A stretch of DNA of 5,788 nt from JASFEQ01 sp050122535 (GCA_050122535.1 JASFIT010000311.1:1-5788); one strand, 5' to 3'. Counted from the stretch's first letter, positions 1-5,635 are shown. The notes: generated by a model not told the origin, from the letters alone. Program-made: numbers and translations.

Positions 1-390
1 AAAGAAGAAATTCCTCTTATGGCAGAACACTTTCTTCATCGTTTCTCTCAGGAGACCAACAAGGCGGTAGACCTCATCAGCCGCGAGGCCATGGATGAAA
101 TGATGCTTTATGAGTGGCCTGGAAACGTGCGCGAGCTGGAGAATGCTATAGAAAGGGCGGTGGTTGTGAGCAAAGGGCGCAAGCTGATACCTGAGTATTT
201 ACCCATATTTCGTCCAGAATACCTCACACGCCCTACGGATAACACCCTCCTGGAAATGGAAAAAGCACATATTAGTCGAATACTGACTGAGAACCAGTGG
301 AATGTGGCGAAAAGCGCAAAAATACTGGGTGTTGATCGTTCCACGCTCTACAACAAAATCAAGCGGCATAACATTCGTAAGGCATCTTGA
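1..390 (+). CDS. Sigma-54-dependent transcriptional regulator (NtrC family), C-terminal part
   Basis: This is the 3' end of a bacterial enhancer-binding protein that activates RNA polymerase carrying sigma-54. The frame is open from base 1, so the gene begins outside the window; about 129 residues are visible. The first residues (KEEIPLMAEHFLHRF) match the end of the AAA+ ATPase core. WPGNVRELENAIERAVV, encoded around 115-165, is the hallmark GNVREL sensor-II segment. A linker follows, then a Fis-type helix-turn-helix (NVAKSAKILGVDRSTLYNKI, near 301-360) for DNA binding. The Walker A, Walker B and GAFTGA motifs and any receiver or sensor domain lie upstream and cannot be judged, so it is unknown whether this is a two-component response regulator. 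The stop TGA overlaps the TTG start of the next gene, indicating translational coupling. An internal ATG at 19 is not the real start. The family call is secure. Confidence 0.95.
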   Translation, partial: KEEIPLMAEHFLHRFSQETNKAVDLISREAMDEMMLYEWPGNVRELENAIERAVVVSKGRKLIPEYLPIFRPEYLTRPTDNTLLEMEKAHISRILTENQWNVAKSAKILGVDRSTLYNKIKRHNIRKAS

Positions 391-950
391 TTTCCCGACC
401 GGAACATACCATCCTCATTTCCCCCATTGGAGATTCTGAGACAGAATTTTACAAACCGATCAGTCGTGAGGTTAGCCGGATATACGGCTATCCCACCGAA
501 CTCATGCCCCTCCTCCAGGATGCGGAGTTTGCCTTTGATGCGAGTCGTAATCAGTATTATTCCACAATGATTCTGGAGAGGCTGGCCACCAAGGCACCTT
601 CCCGCGCGTTAAAGACGCTTGCCATAACCCATGTGGACCTCTTTATCCCAATTCTCACCCATGTTTACGGAGAAGCACAATTGGGTGGTAAAACCTGCAT
701 CATATCCACCTGTCGCCTCAAAGAAGACCTCCCTGCCATAAACCCTAAAGACGTATTTCTCCATCGGGTTGTCAAGGAAGCGATCCATGAACTGGGGCAC
801 ACCTTTAATTTACGCCATTGCCCAGATCACACCTGTCTCATGCACTACTGCCGCAGCGAGAGGGATGTGGACCGAAAATCAGACGAGCTCTGCCGACATT
901 GCAAGGTTCTCCTGCAGGATGAACTAAAGAAAAGGCCGGCGGAAAGGTAA
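387..950 (+). CDS. amzA: Archaemetzincin-type zinc metalloprotease
   Basis: This 187-residue protein belongs to the archaemetzincin family (peptidase M54), small cytoplasmic zinc peptidases whose natural substrates are largely unknown. The signature lies at residues 134-172. HELGH gives zinc ligands H134 and H138 and catalytic E135, and H144 is the third ligand. C145, C150, C169 and C172 match the family's second, structural zinc site, and M152 is the Met-turn. Upstream, THVDLFIPILTHVYGEA (81-97) matches the family's typical 'DvDLF..pln.VfGeA' strand. Length is normal. Two deviations stand out: N141 replaces the glycine of HExxHxxGxxH, and the spacing from Met to the final CxxC is 16 residues rather than the usual 17. 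The start is TTG at 387, overlapping the regulator's TGA, with a short AAGG (379-382) just upstream. No signal peptide is seen. The stop codon sits in the loop of a terminator hairpin. Confidence 0.9.
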   Translation: MISRPEHTILISPIGDSETEFYKPISREVSRIYGYPTELMPLLQDAEFAFDASRNQYYSTMILERLATKAPSRALKTLAITHVDLFIPILTHVYGEAQLGGKTCIISTCRLKEDLPAINPKDVFLHRVVKEAIHELGHTFNLRHCPDHTCLMHYCRSERDVDRKSDELCRHCKVLLQDELKKRPAER

Positions 951-964
951 TCCGCCAGCCTTTT
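930..964. terminator. Rho-independent, probably bidirectional terminator between convergent genes
   Basis: Bases 930-943 pair with 951-964 to give a 14-position stem with one C-A mismatch (937/957), closing a 7-base loop that contains the archaemetzincin TAA. The GC-rich centre is flanked by AAAA and TTTT. On the minus strand the stem is followed by TTTTCTTT, so it should end the 997-2975 operon well, 32 bases past its stop. On the plus strand only four T residues follow, giving weaker but plausible termination of the regulator-protease unit. Confidence 0.8.
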
Positions 965-996
965 GGAGGCATTCACAGCCCTGTCTAGGAAAATTC

Positions 997-1920
997 TTAT
1001 CTTTTGAGAAAAATCTTGGTTATCCTCTCCCAGCCAAGTTGAGGCATGTGCCCGTAAATGTCGTGGCTCAAATCGCCGCCGTCAGCTGCGAGAGGGCCTG
1101 CCACCTCTTCTATGACCTCATAGAGACGCGCCACCTCACCTTCCATAAAACCTTCAGTCTCGTTGTTTATCATGAGGTTTTTCAAATCCCCGCGCAAGTT
1201 ATTGCAGTGAACGCTCATGACCCACCCTGCCGAGTAAGGATCTTGATTGGCCAGGTCCCCCTCTTCTCTCAGCTTGGGGTTGATGGCGGTCACCACGCCG
1301 CTTACAGGGGAGAGGAACCTTGCTTGATTCGGTGCCCGTGATACGCCAATATCTGCACTTCCCTGCTTCACTTCCTTCCCCATAAGGGGGGCCTCAATGC
1401 GATCTAATGGGCCCAGAAGGCGTAAGGCGAACTCGTCTATACCAACCCGTACCGAGGAACCCTCTTCCACCTTTATCCAGGTATGCCCTGGATGGAAATA
1501 ATATCCCTGTGGCACTTTAAAGCCTTTGACGTCCAGCACATCCATAGGACTCATCACTGCGTGCACGCTATATTGGTCATTGAAGTACTGATCAAAATCA
1601 CAGTTAGCGCACTTGTAGTCATTGTTGCATACCTTGAATTCAATTCGTCCTTTCATCTGATGGATGCAGGGTCGCTTCGTTGCAGGTTGGGACCTCAGCG
1701 TCTGCTGCCAAGAGACAATGAGACCTCGCTTGCCCTTGGGAACTGCACCCGCCCTCTTCAGGCTCAGGTTCTCGTCACTAACACGTCGCAGGATCCTATC
1801 GAACCGACAGGATGGGCAGTCGTACTTAAGCTGACAAAGCTTTCTGGAAACCACCCCAGCCTGCATCCAGATACAGGGTTGTCCTTCTTTTGAGACGTTC
1901 ATTAAACAGGTTGATTCCAT
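997..1920 (-). CDS. Glycine-cleavage-H-like protein with two N-terminal Cys modules (second of tandem pair)
   Basis: This 307-residue protein has three parts. Residues 16-38 and 85-107 each carry the same cysteine spacing, CX12CX5CX2C (C16, C29, C35, C38; C85, C98, C104, C107), each beginning PCI(W/H) and ending in a C-(R/D)-F-D motif; these look like metal-binding knuckles. Residues about 145-240 resemble glycine cleavage H protein: HTWIKVEEGSSVRVGI, then LLGPLDRIEAPLMG, then LSPVSGVVTAIN. The residue that should be the lipoylated lysine, seven before SPVSG, is P197, with no lysine near it, so canonical lipoylation is not possible. The tail (260-307) includes VAGPLAADGG and PQLGW, shared with the neighbour at 1977-2975. 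ATG at 1920 is preceded by GGGAGGAG (1927-1934) with a 6-base spacer. The 56-base gap to the upstream paralogue suggests one operon. Proteins of this layout in sulfate-reducing bacteria are usually just called H-protein-like; function is unknown, probably cytoplasmic. Confidence 0.85.
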   Translation of the reverse strand: MESTCLMNVSKEGQPCIWMQAGVVSRKLCQLKYDCPSCRFDRILRRVSDENLSLKRAGAVPKGKRGLIVSWQQTLRSQPATKRPCIHQMKGRIEFKVCNNDYKCANCDFDQYFNDQYSVHAVMSPMDVLDVKGFKVPQGYYFHPGHTWIKVEEGSSVRVGIDEFALRLLGPLDRIEAPLMGKEVKQGSADIGVSRAPNQARFLSPVSGVVTAINPKLREEGDLANQDPYSAGWVMSVHCNNLRGDLKNLMINNETEGFMEGEVARLYEVIEEVAGPLAADGGDLSHDIYGHMPQLGWERITKIFLKR

Positions 1921-1942
1921 ATGACGCTCCTCCCACGATTTC

Positions 1943-1973
1943 CCTTTTGAAAAGGATCCCTTAAAAGGATTCC
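1943..1973. repeat. Short direct and inverted repeats between the two H-like genes
   Basis: The intergenic gap contains two near-identical 11-mers (AAAAGGATCCC at 1950-1960 and AAAAGGATTCC at 1963-1973) and an inverted pair CCTTTT/AAAAGG (1943-1955). In the minus-strand transcript these could form small hairpins between the two cistrons, for example to tune relative expression. No T tract follows, so a full terminator is unlikely. It may be chance in a short A/T- and G-run-rich spacer. Confidence 0.3.
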
Positions 1974-1976
1974 ATA

Positions 1977-2975
1977 TCAGGTCTTAAGAAAAGTCTTGGT
2001 CAGGTTTTTCCAGCCCAATTGGGGAACATTTCCAAAGATGTCCTCACTCAGATGGCCACCGTCTACAGCCATAGGCCCGGCGACCTGCTCTATCATCGTT
2101 TCTAGCTTATTCACCTCACCATTTATCCATCCCATGCTATCCGTGTCACTCATGAGGTCTTCGACTGTGCCTTTTATCTCGGGATTGCGGACCACGAAAA
2201 GCCAGCCATCTTCATAGGGCTGCTCACTGGCCAGGTTGGCTCTCTCCCTCACGCCTGAATTCACCTCCACAATGACCCCGTCAACGGGTGAGAGAACATC
2301 GGCCAGATTATGGTTTCGCTTCAGCCCCCAGCCCACTTTGTCCTTGTCCAGTTCCTTGCCCATCAGGGGGAGATCCAGAGCATCTGGACTTCCAAGGAGC
2401 TTGAGTGAGAAGTCATCCATTCCGACACGTATATATCCGCCGCTCTCTATACGCGCCCAAGTATGACCGCCATGGTAGTAGTACCCCATAGGGACTCGGA
2501 AACCCTTGACCTCTTGCACTTCATAGGGGATGGTCTTGGTCTTTGTGGACCAGACGTCCTCAAAGAACTGATCAAAATCGCATTTGGAGCACGCATAGTC
2601 GTAGGCGCACCTTCTTTTCTCGATACGATTGGTCAAGCTATGTCTACAGACCCTATCCAAGCCCTCCCTTGTCCGCATGGCATCTTGCCAGCTGATTTGC
2701 TTTCCTTGGGCCACCTTTTTCCGCATGCCCATATCGTATTTGCAGGTTGTACAGTCTCCAAAGTTATTGCAGTTTTTGAATCCCACCACGCCAGTCTCCA
2801 TCCAAATGCATGGATTGGCCGTTTCAGCGCGTTTGTCCGGTTTCACCATCCAAACCTGTCCGCCTAAAACCGCGCCGATTCCACTCTCTGCTCCCAGATC
2901 TTGTCCACCGCCCTTGCGGTAAGAGGATCCGTAGCCCAAACGGCTTCTTCGCTCTTCTCTGCTCTTTTTGTCCAT
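1977..2975 (-). CDS. Glycine-cleavage-H-like protein with two Cys modules (first of tandem pair)
   Basis: This 332-residue paralogue of the 997-1920 product opens with a Gly/Ser/Arg/Lys-rich, probably disordered stretch (1-50). Two CX12CX5CX2C modules follow: C56, C69, C75, C78 and C110, C123, C129, C132. An H-protein-like domain (about 170-265) contains HTWARIESGGYIRVGM, LPLMGKEL and LSPVDGVIVEVN. The position of the lipoyl lysine is H222, so it too lacks the lipoylation site. The tail (285-332) ends VAGPMAVDGG...PQLGW...FLKT; about 23 of the last 36 residues are identical to the paralogue by hand alignment. I chose ATG at 2975 because AAGGAG (2984-2989) lies 8 bases upstream and a sigma-54 promoter lies at 3026-3041. 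An ATG at 3053 would add 26 unconvincing residues and put the promoter inside the gene. It is the promoter-proximal gene of the pair. The biochemical role is unknown; the Cys modules suggest metal or Fe-S binding (inference). Confidence 0.85.
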   Translation of the reverse strand: MDKKSREERRSRLGYGSSYRKGGGQDLGAESGIGAVLGGQVWMVKPDKRAETANPCIWMETGVVGFKNCNNFGDCTTCKYDMGMRKKVAQGKQISWQDAMRTREGLDRVCRHSLTNRIEKRRCAYDYACSKCDFDQFFEDVWSTKTKTIPYEVQEVKGFRVPMGYYYHGGHTWARIESGGYIRVGMDDFSLKLLGSPDALDLPLMGKELDKDKVGWGLKRNHNLADVLSPVDGVIVEVNSGVRERANLASEQPYEDGWLFVVRNPEIKGTVEDLMSDTDSMGWINGEVNKLETMIEQVAGPMAVDGGHLSEDIFGNVPQLGWKNLTKTFLKT

Positions 2976-2983
2976 TTTTCTCA

Positions 2984-2989
2984 CTCCTT
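2984..2989 (-). promoter_or_regulatory. Ribosome binding site fixing the start of the 1977-2975 gene
   Basis: AAGGAG on the minus strand, 8 bases before the ATG at 2975. It supports the shorter 332-residue protein over the upstream in-frame ATG at 3053. Confidence 0.75.
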
Positions 2990-3025
2990 GCTCGGATTTT
3001 TTGGCGCTTGTCACCTTGGTAAAAG

Positions 3026-3041
3026 AGCAAAGCCTGTGCCA
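3026..3041 (-). promoter_or_regulatory. Sigma-54 (RpoN) promoter for the H-like gene pair
   Basis: The minus strand reads TGGCAC-AGGCT-TTGCT, a full match to the -24/-12 consensus TGGCAC-N5-TTGCW, with the invariant GG and GC 10 bases apart. Transcription would start near 3015, leaving about 40 bases of leader before the ATG at 2975, with AAGGAG inside it. Such promoters require an activating ATPase of the NtrC family bound upstream; one is encoded at 1-390. Orientation, spacing and position all fit. Confidence 0.88.
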
Positions 3042-3151
3042 AGCAAGAAGCATTTTTCAAGTGCCCGTACAAGATATTGATATTACATGGCATTTCTTGT
3101 CCCACGCCAAACCAAAGGGTCCATAGGAACGCTTCAACGGCGCGACCCCAG

Positions 3152-3168
3152 TGTTGGAATGCTCACCA
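3152..3168. promoter_or_regulatory. Possible weak second activator site
   Basis: TGTTGGAATGCTCACCA matches the 17-base core at 3243-3259 at 11 of 17 positions, with the left half TGTTG identical and the right half degenerate. It lies about 110 bases upstream of the -24 box, a usual distance for sigma-54 activators. The similarity is modest and could be chance. Confidence 0.25.
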
Positions 3169-3240
3169 CTATCCCCATTCAATGGTCAGACAATTGCGTC
3201 CGGCAGCCCAATTAATTGTTTGCTTTCAACCGCTTAACCA

Positions 3241-3261
3241 ACTGTTGAATTTTCCAACAGT
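3241..3261. promoter_or_regulatory. Candidate upstream activator site (inverted repeat)
   Basis: ACTGTTG and CAACAGT form a perfect 7-bp inverted repeat around a 7-base centre, the dyad type bound by Fis-like helix-turn-helix dimers of sigma-54 activators. Its centre lies about 210 bases upstream of the -24 box of the promoter at 3026-3041, within the range from which such activators work by DNA looping. The bound protein is not known. Confidence 0.45.
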
Positions 3262-3377
3262 GCGGTCGGGAATTTCCACATCTTTTAATCGAAGATTTCA
3301 ACCTATTCAGCAAAGGCGATAAAAGCGCTTTATTTGGACCGCTCTTCGCCCATTCCTCTTTTCGTTTACATGGACTT

Positions 3378-4052
3378 TCAATAGCGAGTAGCTAATTTTT
3401 TGTACTGCGAGACTGATCCTTTGCAGATGGGGCAGGCCTCTTTGGGGAACTCCGTGAGGGTGGACCCACAGTTTTGGCAGACAAAATATTGGGTGGGCGT
3501 GCCTTCGATTTTCTTGGCGAGCAAACCGAATAGCATCCCTGTACCAGATTGAATTCTCTTAATTAAGTCTCGATGCTGCATTTCGGATTTCCATGCATAT
3601 GTGATACTTCGAGTTGCTGCTTTGTGATTTTCCGATTCGGTCTTATCGATAAATTGAGGATACTTGGTATCAATCTCACTCAACTCAACTTTGGTCGCCT
3701 TCTTTAGGTTCTTTTTCGTGCTGGAGACTTTGATTTGCGGAATTTCTGTGTCACTTACTTCCACACCTAATTCGACCAAAAGGGTCCTGAAATTTCGGGC
3801 ATGGATTCGCTCAGAGCTTGCTAGGGCGATAAACAAGTTGGCTATGTTGGGATAGTTTTCTGAATTGGCCTTTTGGGCATATGCCATATAGGTATGGAAA
3901 GCTTGAATTTCTCCCTTGTAGGCCATTTTGAGAACAGAGATTGTCTTGGGGTATCTTGTTTGCGCATCAACAAAGGGCAAGGTAAACATAGAGAAGAGGA
4001 TGCAACCGAGAAGAATCAGTGAATATGAAATTCTATTAGCTTTTCGTGACAT
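3378..4052 (-). CDS. Rubrerythrin with N-terminal export signal
   Basis: This 224-residue protein is a rubrerythrin, a diiron enzyme that reduces hydrogen peroxide in anaerobes. The four-helix domain keeps a full set of putative iron ligands: E48, E81 with H84 (SERIH), E123, E126, E157 and H160. From about residue 115 to 160 it aligns without gaps to remembered Desulfovibrio rubrerythrin. The C-terminal rubredoxin-like iron site is C192, C195, C207 and C210. Unlike the usual cytosolic enzyme, it starts with basic residues, a hydrophobic run (about 8-28) and a good signal peptidase I site (VDA-Q, after residue 30), implying export to the periplasm. An LLGC at 14-17 resembles a lipobox, but the hydrophobic run continues past it. 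ATG at 4052 follows a G-rich stretch (AAGGGGGGG) that may serve as ribosome binding site. The gene looks more AT-rich than its neighbours by eye. It lies 121 bases downstream of the 4Fe-4S gene on the same strand; co-transcription is uncertain. Confidence 0.88.
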   Translation of the reverse strand: MSRKANRISYSLILLGCILFSMFTLPFVDAQTRYPKTISVLKMAYKGEIQAFHTYMAYAQKANSENYPNIANLFIALASSERIHARNFRTLLVELGVEVSDTEIPQIKVSSTKKNLKKATKVELSEIDTKYPQFIDKTESENHKAATRSITYAWKSEMQHRDLIKRIQSGTGMLFGLLAKKIEGTPTQYFVCQNCGSTLTEFPKEACPICKGSVSQYKKLATRY

Positions 4053-4173
4053 TCCGGGCCCCCCCTTCTGCCGCTCGGTTTCCAGGCCAATCGCATCATG
4101 ATCCCTCTAGAGGAACTTCCGAGAGAGCCAGACGAATCAAGTTAACTTTCAGAAAGGAATGAAAAACAGGAAA

Positions 4174-5259
4174 CTACTTGTAGTTGCTGAAATCGACCCC
4201 GCGTTGGCGTCCCCGTTCCTCATACCAGGCCATTTCGTCACCAGGAGGGGACACCATTTCCTCGGCTTGTTTACGGAGGAGTTGGATCGCCTCTGAAGGA
4301 CAGGTGCCTATGCAAAGACCACAGCCAATACATTTTTCTTTGATGACCTCATAGGCATCCTCATCCTCTTCGATGGCATTGACCTGACAGCGCTCTTCGG
4401 CGCAGGTACCGCAGGCTGTACAGGCATCAGGGTCAATTTCGGCATAGTAGTGGGAATTGACCACCTTGGAGGCAGGTATGCCCAGTTCATTGATCCCTTT
4501 CAATATACCGCAGCAACAGCCGCAACAGTTACAGATGAAGAAATGACCCCCTTGTACGTTCCAGGTGAGATGGACCAGGGCGGCCTCCTCAGACTTTCGT
4601 AACAATTCGTAGGCATCTTCTTTGGAAATGGACTGGCCATAGCGATGATTCTCAAAAGCGTTTGGCACCGGAGCAATCCCCATGCAGACCTCCACAGGCC
4701 TATCACAAGGATTGTCCAGAAGCCCCTGCTCTTTCTTGCAGATACATTCCAACTGTAGAAACGATTGGCCGTTTTCGATAATGGAGGAGACCCTCTCGTA
4801 CGTGAGGGCCTCCTGGTTGGCCTGGATCTCCCTTTCAATGGGGATCACCTGCATAAGCTGGGGTTGGTGCTCCAAGAACTGCTGACCAAAGACTTTCATG
4901 TATTCCTCACACATTTCCGCCAGTTCGCGGTCCATATGCGGGAGCTGAAATTCGTAGATTCCTAATGCCCATGGGGCCATCCTGAACAGCCTGTCGCTGC
5001 GCAACATGAAACTGAAGACTTGCCCCCTTTCCCACATGGTGGTGAGCATCTCTTCAAGTTCTTTCGGGGACCGACCCGTGCGTGTGGCGATCTGCTCCGG
5101 GGTCTCAGGCGTCAACCTCAGGTCACAGAAAAGTTCAGCCTGTTCCGGCTGGAATATCTTTTTAAGGATTCTTATTTCCACGCCGCTTTCCGTGGCAGGA
5201 AAACCGTTTGGCAGTGTGTCAAGGACCTTGGCCAGTTTGTGATATACTTCGTCACCCAT
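4174..5259 (-). CDS. Multidomain 4Fe-4S protein with winged-helix-like N-terminus
   Basis: This 361-residue soluble protein has three regions. Residues about 28-95 look like a winged helix-turn-helix (TPEQIATRTGRSPKELEEML, then a hydrophobic wing segment). Residues 170-255 hold an uncommon cysteine array, C172-x-C174-x10-C185-x6-C192, then CNCCGCCC (C243, C245, C246, C248, C249, C250). Residues 280-320 are a 2[4Fe-4S] ferredoxin domain: C280, C283, C286, C291 (CX2CX2CX4C, one residue longer than usual and without the following Pro) and C310, C313, C316, C320 followed by Pro. The role is probably electron transfer, possibly with redox sensing through the winged helix, but substrate and partners are unknown. 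ATG at 5259 is preceded by GAGGAGGG (5268-5275) with an 8-base spacer. The 60-base gap to the 5320-5592 gene suggests one operon. Similar '4Fe-4S binding proteins' occur in sulfate reducers; I know of no assigned function. Confidence 0.85.
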   Translation of the reverse strand: MGDEVYHKLAKVLDTLPNGFPATESGVEIRILKKIFQPEQAELFCDLRLTPETPEQIATRTGRSPKELEEMLTTMWERGQVFSFMLRSDRLFRMAPWALGIYEFQLPHMDRELAEMCEEYMKVFGQQFLEHQPQLMQVIPIEREIQANQEALTYERVSSIIENGQSFLQLECICKKEQGLLDNPCDRPVEVCMGIAPVPNAFENHRYGQSISKEDAYELLRKSEEAALVHLTWNVQGGHFFICNCCGCCCGILKGINELGIPASKVVNSHYYAEIDPDACTACGTCAEERCQVNAIEEDEDAYEVIKEKCIGCGLCIGTCPSEAIQLLRKQAEEMVSPPGDEMAWYEERGRQRGVDFSNYK

Positions 5260-5319
5260 GCTCTATTCCCTCCTCACGCGAATATTTTTCAGTTCCATTG
5301 ATGCGGACCATATGCATAT

Positions 5320-5592
5320 CTATCCCAGGTCATTGAAGGCATCCCAGATACTTCCTATCAGGTCGCCAGGGATGCCTACCGCTTCAGAGCGTTCACAATC
5401 GGCGACAGTGCTCCAAAAAATCACGGTACTTGCCCTGTTTTGGGGATTCGTTACCTTGTACGCACCTGACACCTTCTCATCCTGCTCTATGATCTCTAAT
5501 TCGATTGCAGGCTTCTCATAGGCTCTGCAGTACTGGTTATACCAGCCTTGAATCATCTCTTTTGCCCTCTCTAAGGACACAGGCGGTTTCAT
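5320..5592 (-). CDS. Small hypothetical protein (90 residues)
   Basis: I do not recognise this family. The 90-residue acidic protein has an amphipathic, probably helical N-terminus (SLERAKEMIQGWYNQYCRAY), a central segment rich in beta-favouring residues (AIELEIIE, then YKVTNPQNRASTVIFW) and a C-terminal part ending in IWDAFNDLG. There is no signal peptide, membrane segment or paired-cysteine motif; cysteines are C22 and C66. ATG at 5592 is chosen because AAGGAGG lies 5 bases upstream. The same frame stays open upstream to the window edge with another ATG at 5712, but that extension is low-complexity in character and overlaps a TATAAT-like promoter element. It ends 60 bases before the 4Fe-4S gene and may be co-transcribed with it, so a partner or small regulatory role is possible but unproven. 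Confidence 0.7.
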   Translation of the reverse strand: MKPPVSLERAKEMIQGWYNQYCRAYEKPAIELEIIEQDEKVSGAYKVTNPQNRASTVIFWSTVADCERSEAVGIPGDLIGSIWDAFNDLG

Positions 5593-5597
5593 TGGAT

Positions 5598-5604
5598 CCT
5601 CCTT
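5598..5604 (-). promoter_or_regulatory. Strong ribosome binding site fixing the 5592 start
   Basis: AAGGAGG on the minus strand, 5 bases before the ATG at 5592. It is the best ribosome binding site in the window and favours the 90-residue product over the longer in-frame reading from 5712. Confidence 0.75.
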
Positions 5605-5629
5605 GTGCGAGAGACGTGGGGGTTGAGGA

Positions 5630-5635
5630 ATTATA
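5630..5635 (-). promoter_or_regulatory. Possible sigma-70-type -10 element
   Basis: The minus strand reads TATAAT within an AT-rich stretch, about 38 bases before the ATG at 5592. No good -35 hexamer is present at 16-18 bases (the nearest TTGCAA is 24 bases upstream), so the call rests on the -10 alone. It could start the transcript of the 90-residue and 4Fe-4S genes. Confidence 0.35.

Larger units (their letters stand above)
3054..3377. other. Gene-free upstream regulatory region
   Basis: No convincing gene lies in this stretch; the open frames present have no ribosome binding site or recognisable product. It holds several symmetric elements: ACTGTTG-N7-CAACAGT (3241-3261), CAATTAATTG (3209-3218), ACAATT/AATTGT spaced apart (3190-3219) and AAAGCGCTTT (3322-3331). 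It lies downstream of the rubrerythrin gene and upstream of the sigma-54 promoter. No clear hairpin-plus-T-tract terminator for the rubrerythrin gene was found. Confidence 0.6.

Noticed and set aside
2976..3053. Upstream ATG at 3053 extending the 1977-2975 gene by 26 residues
   Set aside because: It would place the sigma-54 promoter inside the gene, has no good ribosome binding site, and the start at 2975 has AAGGAG at proper spacing.
3077..3322. Open frame of 81 codons on the plus strand in the upstream region
   Set aside because: There is no ribosome binding site, the composition is unlike a protein, and it overlaps regulatory elements of the opposite-strand operon.
4063..4080. Possible sigma-54 box (GG-N10-GC) upstream of the rubrerythrin gene on the minus strand
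   Set aside because: TGGAAACCGAGCGGCA keeps only the GG and GC; the other box bases fail and transcription would start at about the start codon.
4104..4113. Palindrome CCTCTAGAGG between the 4Fe-4S and rubrerythrin genes
   Set aside because: It has no loop or T tract to be a terminator, and a 10-bp palindrome alone is weak evidence for an operator.
5310..5319. Palindrome ATATGCATAT just after the stop of the small gene
   Set aside because: It is AT-rich, short and without flanking symmetry or conserved context, so chance is likely.
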